A stretch of DNA of 64,000 nt from Amycolatopsis sp. WAC 01376. Lineage in GTDB: Bacteria > Actinomycetota > Actinomycetes > Mycobacteriales > Pseudonocardiaceae. Made by a program: the position numbers and the translations under genes. The DNA lies in assembly GCF_003947415.1 (NCBI RefSeq), contig NZ_QHKL01000001.1:744001-808000 (forward strand), given 5' to 3'. Positions 34,440 through 41,781 of this stretch are shown here, in pieces (position 1 is the stretch's first letter; each line of letters begins with the position of its first letter). The notes under the pieces were generated by a model. The model did not search any database. It was not told the DNA's origin and saw nothing but the letters and a program-made list of their open reading frames with translations.

Positions 34440-35558
34440 ATGCGCGGATCGGGGAAGGTCGCGGCGGGGGTGCTGGCGGGGGTCCTGCTGGCGAGCGGGA
34501 CGGCGACCGCGCCGGGGGATCCGGTGCGCGCGGCCGTCGGCGATCTGGTCGGCGAAGGGGGTTTCCCGGGCGCGATCGTCCAGGTCCGGAACGGTGAGGC
34601 GGTCTCGCGCTTCGGCGCCGGGTACGCGAACCCGGCCACGCGCGAAGCCGCGGGGCCGCACCACCGGTTCCGGATCGCCAGCAACACCAAGTCCTTCGTC
34701 GCCGCGGTGGTGCTGCGGCTGGCGGGTGAAGGCGCGCTTTCGCTCGACGATCCGGTGGAGCGACGACTGCCCGGTGTCGTACGCGGGCCGGGCTACGAGC
34801 CCGAAAAGATCACGCTGCGCATGCTGCTGAACCACACGAGCGGCGTGCACGATCCGCTCGACCCGCACTTCTTCGACCCGTACCTCGTCCAGGGGAACCG
34901 GGCCCACATCATCACGCCGTCGGAGGTCATCCGGCGCTCGCTCGCCGACCGGCCCTCGTTCGCGCCGGGCACGGACGTGAAGTACTCGAACACCGGATAT
35001 CTGTTGCTGGGCAAGGTGATCGAGAAGGTCACCCGCAACGACGTCCGCGAGGAGATCCAGCGGCGGATCCTCGATCCGCTCGGCCTCGGCCACACGTACT
35101 TCCCGCTGTGGTCGCCGTTCCTGCGCGGTCCGCATCTGCACGGGTACGACATGAGCGGTGAGGACATGACCGTGTTCAGCCCTTCGTACGACTGGACCGC
35201 GGGCGCGATGGTCTCGACCGTCGACGACCTCGCGACGTTCCACCGCGCATTGCTGGCAGGACGGCTTTTGGAACCCGCGCAACAGGCCGAACTCAAGCGG
35301 CTCGTGCCGAACGACGAAGGCGGCGCGTACGGCGCGGGCGTCGAGACACTCGACGTAAAATGTCCCGACGGCGAGAAGAAGACGTTCTGGGGGAACACCG
35401 GCGCCGGGCCGGGGTTCTTCAGCGTCTCGATGAGCAACGCCGACGGCTCGAAACAGCTCGTGCTCGCGTTGAACGTGTACGACCTCGCCGCCGAACTGAA
35501 CGGCGGGCAGCGGGTGCCGAAGCCCCCGGCGGACGCGGTCAAGGCCGCCCTCTGCTGA
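34440..35558 (+). CDS. Secreted serine hydrolase, beta-lactamase/DD-carboxypeptidase class
   Basis: A 372-residue penicillin-recognising family protein with an N-terminal signal peptide (VAAGVLAGVLLASGTATA). The catalytic SxxK is SNTK, Ser81 and Lys84. The YxN motif is VKYSNTGY and the third motif HTG-like is WGNTGAGPG. It resembles R61-type D-alanyl-D-alanine carboxypeptidases and class C esterases, so it acts on peptidoglycan stems or small esters outside the cell. GGGGGAGG precedes the ATG at 34440. It is divergent from the LytS gene. No downstream partner is present. Confidence 0.87.
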   Translation: MRGSGKVAAGVLAGVLLASGTATAPGDPVRAAVGDLVGEGGFPGAIVQVRNGEAVSRFGAGYANPATREAAGPHHRFRIASNTKSFVAAVVLRLAGEGALSLDDPVERRLPGVVRGPGYEPEKITLRMLLNHTSGVHDPLDPHFFDPYLVQGNRAHIITPSEVIRRSLADRPSFAPGTDVKYSNTGYLLLGKVIEKVTRNDVREEIQRRILDPLGLGHTYFPLWSPFLRGPHLHGYDMSGEDMTVFSPSYDWTAGAMVSTVDDLATFHRALLAGRLLEPAQQAELKRLVPNDEGGAYGAGVETLDVKCPDGEKKTFWGNTGAGPGFFSVSMSNADGSKQLVLALNVYDLAAELNGGQRVPKPPADAVKAALC

Positions 35559-35588
35559 GGTGCAGTACGGGCGATGTCACGTGACTGC

Positions 35589-35629
35589 ACGGACGACACG
35601 CGTGACGGTCAGTCACGCGTGTCGTCCGT
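35589..35629. repeat. 18-bp perfect hairpin after the serine hydrolase
   Basis: ACGGACGACACGCGTGAC (35589-35606) pairs perfectly with 35612-35629 around a 5-base loop, 30 bp after the hydrolase stop. It could terminate the gene. The sequence is unlike the two repeat families in this window. Confidence 0.7.
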
Positions 35630-35713
35630 TCAATCACGCGAAACCGCCGCCCGCGCACCGGCAGTACGTACCTGAGCAACCCTTCGGCCCTAACCGTCCT
35701 CACCACTCAAGAG

Positions 35714-36577
35714 TCACTTGAGCAGGCGCGACATCCGCCGGTCCGCGAGGGGCTTCCCGCCGGTCTGGCAGGTGGGGCAGTACTGGAACGACTTGTCCGC
35801 GAACGAGATCTCGCGGATCGTGTCGCCGCAGACCGGACACGGCAACCCGGTCCGCGCGTGCACCCGCAGCCCGGACCGCTTCTCTCCCTTGAGCCGGGCC
35901 GCGGACTGGCCGACCGAACGCGTCACCGCGCTGGTCAGCACTTCGCGGATCGCTTCCGAAAGCCCGTCGAGCGCTCCTTCGGACAGCTTTCCGGTTGTCG
36001 CGTAAGGCGAAAGCTTCGCCATGTGCATGATCTCGTCGGAGTAGGCGTTGCCGATCCCGGCGATCAGCGACTGATCGGTCAGCGCCGTCTTCAGCCGTTC
36101 GGTGCGCCCGGCGAACAACTTCTCCAGTCCCGTGCGGTCCAGTGAAAGCGCGTCCGGCCCGAGCCGCGCGATGCTGGCGACCTCTTTCTCCGGGTCGCGC
36201 ACGATCCAGACCGCCAATCCCTTCTTCGTCCCGGCCTCGGTGAGGTCGAACCCAGGCCCGGCGGCCGCGTCGAGGTGGACGCGCAGCGAGATCGGCCCCT
36301 TGCCGGGTTTGAGCGGCGTCGGCGACAACGCGTCGGACCAGCGCAGCCAGCCCGCCCTCGCCAGATGGACGACCAGATGGAGATCCCCGGCGACGAGATC
36401 CAGATGCTTGCCGAAGCGGCCGGCCCCGGTGACCTCCCGGCCGTGCAGCTCCGTCCACGGCGGTGTCGCCGTCTTCAGCACACTGAGGGACGACACGTCG
36501 ACGCGGAAGACCGTCTTGCCCACCGCGTGTTCACGCAGGTGGTGAGCGAGCGCTTCGACCTCGGGTAACTCGGGCAT
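35714..36577 (-). CDS. Fpg/Nei-family DNA glycosylase
   Basis: A 287-residue base-excision-repair enzyme that removes oxidised bases and cuts the abasic site. The N-terminal PELPEVE supplies the catalytic Pro2 and Glu3. The helix-two-turn-helix is SLIAGIGNAYSDEIMHMA, and the C-terminal zinc finger has two CxxC pairs (CPVC and CPTC with EISFADKSFQY between). It may be Fpg (8-oxoG) or Nei (oxidised pyrimidines); actinobacteria carry several paralogues and I cannot choose. The ATG at 36577 fits because processing leaves Pro at the N-terminus. Confidence 0.93.
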   Translation of the reverse strand: MPELPEVEALAHHLREHAVGKTVFRVDVSSLSVLKTATPPWTELHGREVTGAGRFGKHLDLVAGDLHLVVHLARAGWLRWSDALSPTPLKPGKGPISLRVHLDAAAGPGFDLTEAGTKKGLAVWIVRDPEKEVASIARLGPDALSLDRTGLEKLFAGRTERLKTALTDQSLIAGIGNAYSDEIMHMAKLSPYATTGKLSEGALDGLSEAIREVLTSAVTRSVGQSAARLKGEKRSGLRVHARTGLPCPVCGDTIREISFADKSFQYCPTCQTGGKPLADRRMSRLLK

Positions 36578-36609
36578 GGCCCCAGTCTCGCGCGTTCAGG
36601 CCGCCGCGA

Positions 36610-37050
36610 CTACTCCACCGGGTGCAGCGGGCCGTCGAAATCCGGCAGCGAATGCTTCTGGATCGTCTTGCTGATCTTCGAAACCTCGCCGCGCACGGTG
36701 AACATGCCGCGGATGGTGCCCACCCAGCGCTCGGACGGCCTGTCGCCCGCGAGATCACCCTCGGTCTCGGCGACCACGGTCCACGGGCGGCGCAGGATCC
36801 ACCGCAACGGGAAGAACAACGCGACCAGCAGGAGCGCCAGCGGAACCCAGGACGGGATTCTCACGTCGGCGGGTGTCCACATGATGAGCACGATCGCGAG
36901 CAGCGCCGTCACGACGACCATCGCGATACCCGGGCCGTAGCTGCCGGCCACATCGTGCTCGAAGTCGTCCGCTGTCGCGGGAGCACGCCATTCCATCTGG
37001 GCTCGGACCACCCAGTCACGGCCGTCCTCGCCGTGCACCAGCCGGTTCAT
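36610..37050 (-). CDS. Two-helix membrane protein, unknown function
   Basis: A 146-residue protein. The N-terminal soluble part (DGRDWVVRAQMEWRAPATAD) is followed by two adjacent transmembrane helices (IAMVVVTALLAIVLIMW and VPLALLLVALFFPLRWIL) and a soluble C-terminus (VVAETEGDLAGDRPSERWVG). The pattern is common in Pseudonocardiales hypothetical proteins; I know no function. It is 32 bp upstream of the glycosylase gene on the same strand and may be co-transcribed. Confidence 0.7.
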   Translation of the reverse strand: MNRLVHGEDGRDWVVRAQMEWRAPATADDFEHDVAGSYGPGIAMVVVTALLAIVLIMWTPADVRIPSWVPLALLLVALFFPLRWILRRPWTVVAETEGDLAGDRPSERWVGTIRGMFTVRGEVSKISKTIQKHSLPDFDGPLHPVE

Positions 37051-37155
37051 TCAGTCGCCTCCCGCGCGGCCGCTCGCTCGTCGTGAGCGAGCTCCACCGT
37101 ACCGTGACGGCGGCCGGATTCGCGAGAGTTCGAAGGCGATATCCCCGCTCGGGCG

Positions 37156-38712
37156 TTATGGGCAGGTCGGGTAGTCGACGCCCGGTTCCGGATAGTGGGA
37201 AGTGGGTTTCACCGGGCTCTGCTCGTCTTCCGAGGGCGTCTCGGTCGTGCTCTCGGGGGTGCCGGTCGTCGGCGAAGAGGACCCTTCCGGGTCGGTCGTC
37301 GACTCCGGCGTGTTCGACTCCGAAGGCTGTGAGGGCTCGGTCGTCGAGTCCCGCGACGTCGTCGTGGTCGGGCTCAGCGACTCCTCGGTCGGATTCGATT
37401 CACCCGGCGGGATGTCGTCCCGCTTCGAAGTGGTCTGGTTCGAGCCGGTTCCCGGGCCCTCGTTCAGCGGCGTGGTCTCCTCCTGCGACGGAGTCTGCCC
37501 GGCCGGAGGCCGTACGACGTCACCGCCGCCGAGTTCCTTCCGCGACGTGCCCACGCCGGGCAGGCTCGGCATGTCGGCCACGCCGAGTTCGGCGTTCCGG
37601 TCGTTCGGGCCCAACCCGGTCTTGACCGGCTGGGCGCCCTTGCCGTGCATCTGGTCCTGGGCGACCCGCTGCGGCGGGAGCTCCACCGGTTGACCCTGCG
37701 CGGGCGGCGCGATCTGTGCCGGCAGCAGCGCCAGCTCGGGCAAGCCGCCTCCGGACAGGCCGACGGTGTGCGTCACGTCCGTGCCGAACACGGCCGGACC
37801 TGCGACGATCCCGACCGCGCCCGCGGCGGCCGTCGACGCCACCGCCAGGCCGACCTTCACCTTCGACCCGAGCAGAAGCCCCTTGATCGACGCGGCGAGC
37901 CCGGACAACGCCCCGCTCGCGTGGGCTCCCGCGGCCGCCGGCACCAGCAGGGCCACCACACCGGCGTGCGCCCGCAGCGACGAACAGACGTCACGCAGCT
38001 CGTCGTGTGTCGCCCGGCAGGACTGGCACCCGATCAGGTGGGTCTTGATCCGGCGGGCCTCGGCCCCGGTGACGCTGCCCGCGGTGAACCCGCCCAGCTT
38101 CTCCACCACCGACCGGCACGAATCCGGCCCGCGGCTCACCGACAGATGCGCCTGCAGGTACGCGGCCCGCAACCCCTGCCGCGCCCGCCTGGCCAACGCC
38201 GCCGTCGCGTTCGCGCTCAAGCCGAAATGCGGCGCGACCATGGCAGGCTGCTCACCCTCGACCTCGGTCTGCCACAGCACCGAACGCCACCGCTCGGGCA
38301 AACTCGTGAAAGCCGTCGTGATCAGCGAATGCTCGGCCGTACGGGCGTTCGTGTCCGCCCCCGCCCCGGCCCGGAAACTCAGCTCGTCGTCGCTCACCGG
38401 CACGTCACGACGCGCGCCATGCCATTCCCACGACACCCGGCGAGCCACCGTCAGCAGATAGGCCCGCACGTAATCCCGCGGCCCGGCACCCCGGCGCAAC
38501 GCCTGAAGCACCCGGAAGAAGGTCTCGGCCGTGATGTCCTCCGCCTCCGACCGATCGGAGGCAAGACTGCGCGCCAGCCGCCGCACCGCGGCGGCATGAC
38601 GTTCGAAAAGCTCCCCGAAGGCGGCGTCCTCCCCATCACGGAGACGCTGGAGCAATGCCTGCTCGTCGGATTCCGAGGCCGCCTGAAGCGGCACCGTGCC
38701 CTGCTCGGTCAT
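37156..38712 (-). CDS. ECF sigma factor fused to a zinc-finger, transmembrane and Ser/Thr-rich tail
   Basis: A 518-residue fusion. Residues 1-190 are an ECF sigma factor: region 2 (AFGELFERHAAAVRRLARSL, AEDITAETFFRVLQAL) and region 4 (SLPERWRSVLWQTEVEGEQP, HTH in FGLSANATAALARRARQGL). Residues ~195-240 resemble a zf-HC2 anti-sigma finger with His225, Cys229 and Cys232 (HxxxCxxC). A hydrophobic helix lies near 285-310. The last ~200 residues are Pro/Ser/Thr/Glu-rich and probably extracytoplasmic. Such membrane-tethered sigma factors must be released or cleaved to act; similar architectures are listed among ECF groups with C-terminal extensions. ATG 38712 has GGAGG upstream. Confidence 0.85.
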   Translation of the reverse strand: MTEQGTVPLQAASESDEQALLQRLRDGEDAAFGELFERHAAAVRRLARSLASDRSEAEDITAETFFRVLQALRRGAGPRDYVRAYLLTVARRVSWEWHGARRDVPVSDDELSFRAGAGADTNARTAEHSLITTAFTSLPERWRSVLWQTEVEGEQPAMVAPHFGLSANATAALARRARQGLRAAYLQAHLSVSRGPDSCRSVVEKLGGFTAGSVTGAEARRIKTHLIGCQSCRATHDELRDVCSSLRAHAGVVALLVPAAAGAHASGALSGLAASIKGLLLGSKVKVGLAVASTAAAGAVGIVAGPAVFGTDVTHTVGLSGGGLPELALLPAQIAPPAQGQPVELPPQRVAQDQMHGKGAQPVKTGLGPNDRNAELGVADMPSLPGVGTSRKELGGGDVVRPPAGQTPSQEETTPLNEGPGTGSNQTTSKRDDIPPGESNPTEESLSPTTTTSRDSTTEPSQPSESNTPESTTDPEGSSSPTTGTPESTTETPSEDEQSPVKPTSHYPEPGVDYPTCP

Positions 38713-38912
38713 CCGGCCAGGCACCTCCTCCCCGAAGGACTCACCATTCGGTCGAATGGGGACACCATACGGAGGTATGCAGCCGTCGTCACCCCTTGTA
38801 CGCCAGGTGTGACACCGAAGCACCTCCAGGGGTGGGTCGAAACGGCTACTGACGGTCGGTGTATGGTGTGTCCACACTGCTTCAAACGAGTGTTGAAGCG
38901 ATGCAGTGACAT

Positions 38913-38985
38913 GCGGATGTAGCGCAGCTGGTAGCGCATCACCTTGCCAAGGTGAGGGTCGCGGGTTCGAATCCCGTCATCCGCT
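38913..38985 (+). tRNA. tRNA-Gly (anticodon GCC)
   Basis: A complete 73-base cloverleaf: acceptor GCGGATG/CATCCGC, D arm GCGC/GCGC, anticodon loop TTGCCAA within TCACC/GGTGA, T loop TTCGAAT within GCGGG/CCCGT, discriminator T. The CCA end is not encoded. The GCC anticodon reads GGC and GGU, the major glycine codons in this high-GC genome. No other tRNA adjoins it. Confidence 0.96.
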
Positions 38986-39222
38986 CGCACGCGGGCACCG
39001 CGTGCGCAGGGAAAACCTGCGCCGCAGCGTACTCGCCACCATTCCCGGGGCTGAAGCCCCCGGAACCCCATGGTTCGTCCACCTCGCCTTTTCGGGTGAG
39101 TATGGGGGTACGTCGATACTTTCTTTAGCCCTTGTCGGGCGATCTTGACGGTTACTAAATGCTACAGGTCCGGTGAGCAGAGTCACACGACCGTAGTAAT
39201 TCGGATTTGCGCATATACGGGC

Positions 39223-39254
39223 GAGGGCGCACCGGTGAAAACCGGTGCGCCCTC
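39223..39254. terminator. GAAA-loop terminator before the GT-C gene stop
   Basis: GAGGGCGCACCGGT (39223-39236) pairs perfectly over 14 bp with 39241-39254 around a GAAA tetraloop. It sits 4 bp past the stop of the leftward glycosyltransferase and terminates it. The remaining region from 38986 to 39222 holds nothing I recognise apart from short AT-rich stretches. Confidence 0.85.
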
Positions 39255-39258
39255 GTGC

Positions 39259-41007
39259 TCAGGAGGGCGCGCAGGCCGGCTGCGGCCGATGCCAAAGGGT
39301 CACCAGCCGACCGTTCGGCAAGGCGTGCGTCGCGACCGGGCTGAACCCCGTGGCGGCGGCAGCGGCCGCCATCGCGGGTGGATCCACCTTCGGCAGGAAC
39401 TCGTTGTTCAAGCCGGTCGCGGTGAACAGCAAGCAGGCGGTGCTCGCGTCGCCGGAAATACTGTCTTGATACCTGGTCAGCCAGCGCTCGTAATCCGGCT
39501 GCGTGTTCCCCGCCTCGACCGGCCTGATCTGCGGCACGGCCACGCCGTAACCGAGCTTCCGGAGCACGGCCAGCTGAACCGTGTTGGTGTTGAAGATCAG
39601 GTCACGGAACCCGAAGGCCGTCACGCCGCGGATCGCGTTCCGGTCGACGATCTGCTGCGCCGCCCAGTCCGCGGCGACGATCCACTGCTTCGCGTCCTCC
39701 GCACTCACCGGCTCCGGAACATCGGTCTCGAGCCCGACCCCCGCGAACTTCTGCGAGGCACCTCGGCCGTCGGTGACGATCACCCGCCCGAACAACGGCA
39801 GCTCGGCCTCCCACAGCCGCGCGGTCGGCGCTCGCAGATCCAGCTGCGGGACCAGCGCCACCACGCTGATCACCGCGACCACGACCGGCAGCACCTTACG
39901 AAGCCGGTCATGCACGCGATAGAGCCCCCACAGCGCGACCAGCGTCATCGACGGGACCAGCGGGAGCGTGAACCCGTTGCCGGTGGTCTTGGACGTCACG
40001 AAGGCCATCGCACCCTCCGCCACGAGCACCGCGGGCGGGAACAGTGGCGACGCGACCATCGCTTTGATGGTCTCTTTCGCCTGCCCACCCTTCAGCTTGC
40101 GGATCGCGACGAAGATCGCCACGACGAGCCCGGCGCAGATGAAGAGGACGTGCGGCAAATACTGCTCAAGGGTCAGGAGCCGCAGCCGGTATGCCCAGGC
40201 CGCCGGGTTGAAGATCCCCGCCTCGGTCCCGTACTCGGCGGACTGCGGCCCATAGCCGAAGCCGGTCAGATAGCGGTAGACCTGCGCACCGTTGGGGATC
40301 AGCCAGATCGCGGCGACCGCGGCGGCGACAACCGCGGCGATTCCGAAACGCGTCAGGCTCTTCTTACGATCCGGTCCGAACACGGCCTGGAGGAAGGCAG
40401 CGAGTACGAGAGCGGGCACGAAGGCGATGATCATCGTCCTCGTCAGCGGCATCAGCCCGACGAAGGCACCGAAGGCGATCGTCGACTTAGTCTTCGTCAG
40501 CCCCTCGGACCTGATGAGGAAGTAAACGGCCGCCAGCGTCACCGCGGCCGCCGGCGCGCCGAAGTGGTACGCCCTCGCGTCGACGATCACGCCGGGCAGC
40601 GTGGCGACCAGCGCGGTGGCGAGCCACGCGAACGGCCGGCCCGCCACCCGGTTCGCCACCGCGTGCGTCAGCAAGACGATCGCCAGACCCGCCAGCATCG
40701 GCACGATGAAGGCGGCCACCACACTCGTCCCCGTCACGAAGAACTGCAACGACGTCAGCGCGGGAGTGACCGGAGCCTGGATTCCAGGTGCCTCGACGGC
40801 CTGGATCCAACCGAGGACTCCGTCGCGTACGGCCGCGTAGTGATCGTTGAGGGCCATGCCGATGTAGCCGGCCTCGTCGATTTCGAGGATCTGCCCCCGG
40901 CGATAGACGACGATCCACCGCAAGTTGACGGCGACCCACACGATCGCCACGCCGAGCAGTACCCATGTGTTCACCTGAACGCGGCGAATCCCCCTGGTCA
41001 AGACCAT
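39259..41007 (-). CDS. GT-C fold glycosyltransferase (ArnT/PMT-like, family 39)
   Basis: A 582-residue protein with about ten transmembrane helices and a C-terminal soluble domain (~430-582). The first extracytoplasmic loop has the acidic signature EIDEAGYIGMAL, the typical GT-C Asp/Glu site. It probably transfers a sugar from polyprenyl phosphate to a surface protein, lipid or polymer. I chose ATG 41007; the open frame extends upstream but lacks homologous-looking sequence. It is alone between a terminator and the YiaAB gene, both leftward. Confidence 0.75.
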   Translation of the reverse strand: MVLTRGIRRVQVNTWVLLGVAIVWVAVNLRWIVVYRRGQILEIDEAGYIGMALNDHYAAVRDGVLGWIQAVEAPGIQAPVTPALTSLQFFVTGTSVVAAFIVPMLAGLAIVLLTHAVANRVAGRPFAWLATALVATLPGVIVDARAYHFGAPAAAVTLAAVYFLIRSEGLTKTKSTIAFGAFVGLMPLTRTMIIAFVPALVLAAFLQAVFGPDRKKSLTRFGIAAVVAAAVAAIWLIPNGAQVYRYLTGFGYGPQSAEYGTEAGIFNPAAWAYRLRLLTLEQYLPHVLFICAGLVVAIFVAIRKLKGGQAKETIKAMVASPLFPPAVLVAEGAMAFVTSKTTGNGFTLPLVPSMTLVALWGLYRVHDRLRKVLPVVVAVISVVALVPQLDLRAPTARLWEAELPLFGRVIVTDGRGASQKFAGVGLETDVPEPVSAEDAKQWIVAADWAAQQIVDRNAIRGVTAFGFRDLIFNTNTVQLAVLRKLGYGVAVPQIRPVEAGNTQPDYERWLTRYQDSISGDASTACLLFTATGLNNEFLPKVDPPAMAAAAAATGFSPVATHALPNGRLVTLWHRPQPACAPS

Positions 41008-41038
41008 GCCCGAGAATCTAGTCGCGCCTCTGGGCAGG

Positions 41039-41332
41039 CTAGAGCGCGGGCGTTTTGAAGGGGTCGTGCTCGGCGAGGAGTTTGTCGACGCGGGCCTGGT
41101 CGACTCTGCTGACGACGGTGTTCTCGTCCTGCCGGTCACGGATGCACTTGGCGAGAGTGAACGCCGAAGTGGTCAGGAAGAGCATGCCGAGGGCGAGGAA
41201 GCCGCGGACCCAGCCGTCGACCGGCAGGTACCAGATGCCGATGACGACCGCGAGCAGCGCCAGGCCGAACGAGAGGGCGGCCTGGACGAAGAACGCGACG
41301 GTGGTGGGCGGCGCTGCGGAGGGTTTCGTCAT
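41039..41332 (-). CDS. YiaAB two-helix domain protein
   Basis: A 97-residue membrane protein of the YiaAB family: two helices (TVAFFVQAALSFGLALLAVV, GFLALGMLFLTTSAFTLAKC) followed by the family RDRQDE. The function is unknown. A short coding tail ends FKTPAL. The ATG at 41332 has no strong ribosome-binding site, and a GTG at 41341 is possible. It precedes the GT-C gene by 31 bp and may be co-transcribed. Confidence 0.8.
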   Translation of the reverse strand: MTKPSAAPPTTVAFFVQAALSFGLALLAVVIGIWYLPVDGWVRGFLALGMLFLTTSAFTLAKCIRDRQDENTVVSRVDQARVDKLLAEHDPFKTPAL

Positions 41333-41453
41333 GCGTACCACGGTCGCGCCGACGGCCCTCGGTGTCTTGAGTACGGCTACTCAAGAAGTATTGCGATTCA
41401 GTAAAACAGCCACCTCTTGTCGATCGGAAAATTCCGCCACACAGTTAGAGATT

Positions 41454-41768
41454 CTATTTTACGAACGACGCAATGTCGTCAAAAGCATCTTCAACTTGCC
41501 CGCCGAGCACGGGATCCTTCAACAGTTCACGCAATTTCGAAACTAGTTCATTCGACACTTCTCCGTGCAGGCGTGCAACATGCCCGACACAGGTGACCGC
41601 GAGTGCACGTATCTGAATATCCTTGCTCGAATTCAGGCATTCCAAAAGGAAGGCCTGTAGCCAGACCACGTCCGACTCGTTGAGAGTCAGTTCAAGCAAG
41701 GCTCTCGCACTTTCCAAGCCCCTTCCTGCGCGGACATCGGCAACTTTCAATTCCCGCCACTGCGACAA
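41454..41768 (-). CDS. Immunity protein for the RHS toxin (HEAT-like)
   Basis: A 104-residue, helix-rich protein beginning just 13 bp after the RHS stop. Only a TTG at 41768 is available as a start, with GGTGG upstream; an in-frame TGA lies eight codons before. Helical repeats with the pattern LLELTLNESDVVWLQAFLLE and IQIRALAVTCVGHVARLHGE suggest a small HEAT-type solenoid, a common immunity fold. The GC content of the gene is clearly lower than the window average, like the toxin tip beside it. Position and composition make it the cognate antidote; I cannot name its immunity family. Confidence 0.7.
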   Translation of the reverse strand: MSQWRELKVADVRAGRGLESARALLELTLNESDVVWLQAFLLECLNSSKDIQIRALAVTCVGHVARLHGEVSNELVSKLRELLKDPVLGGQVEDAFDDIASFVK

Positions 41769-41781
41769 ATCAGACCACCAA

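Noticed and set aside
38713-38877. Upstream extension of the fused sigma factor
   Set aside because: The added residues are not sigma-like; ATG 38712 has a GGAGG upstream and begins directly before region 2.
39145-41058. Long plus-strand open frame opposite the GT-C glycosyltransferase
   Set aside because: Its composition is antisense-like and it runs through the tRNA-proximal terminator; the minus-strand gene has clear membrane helices.
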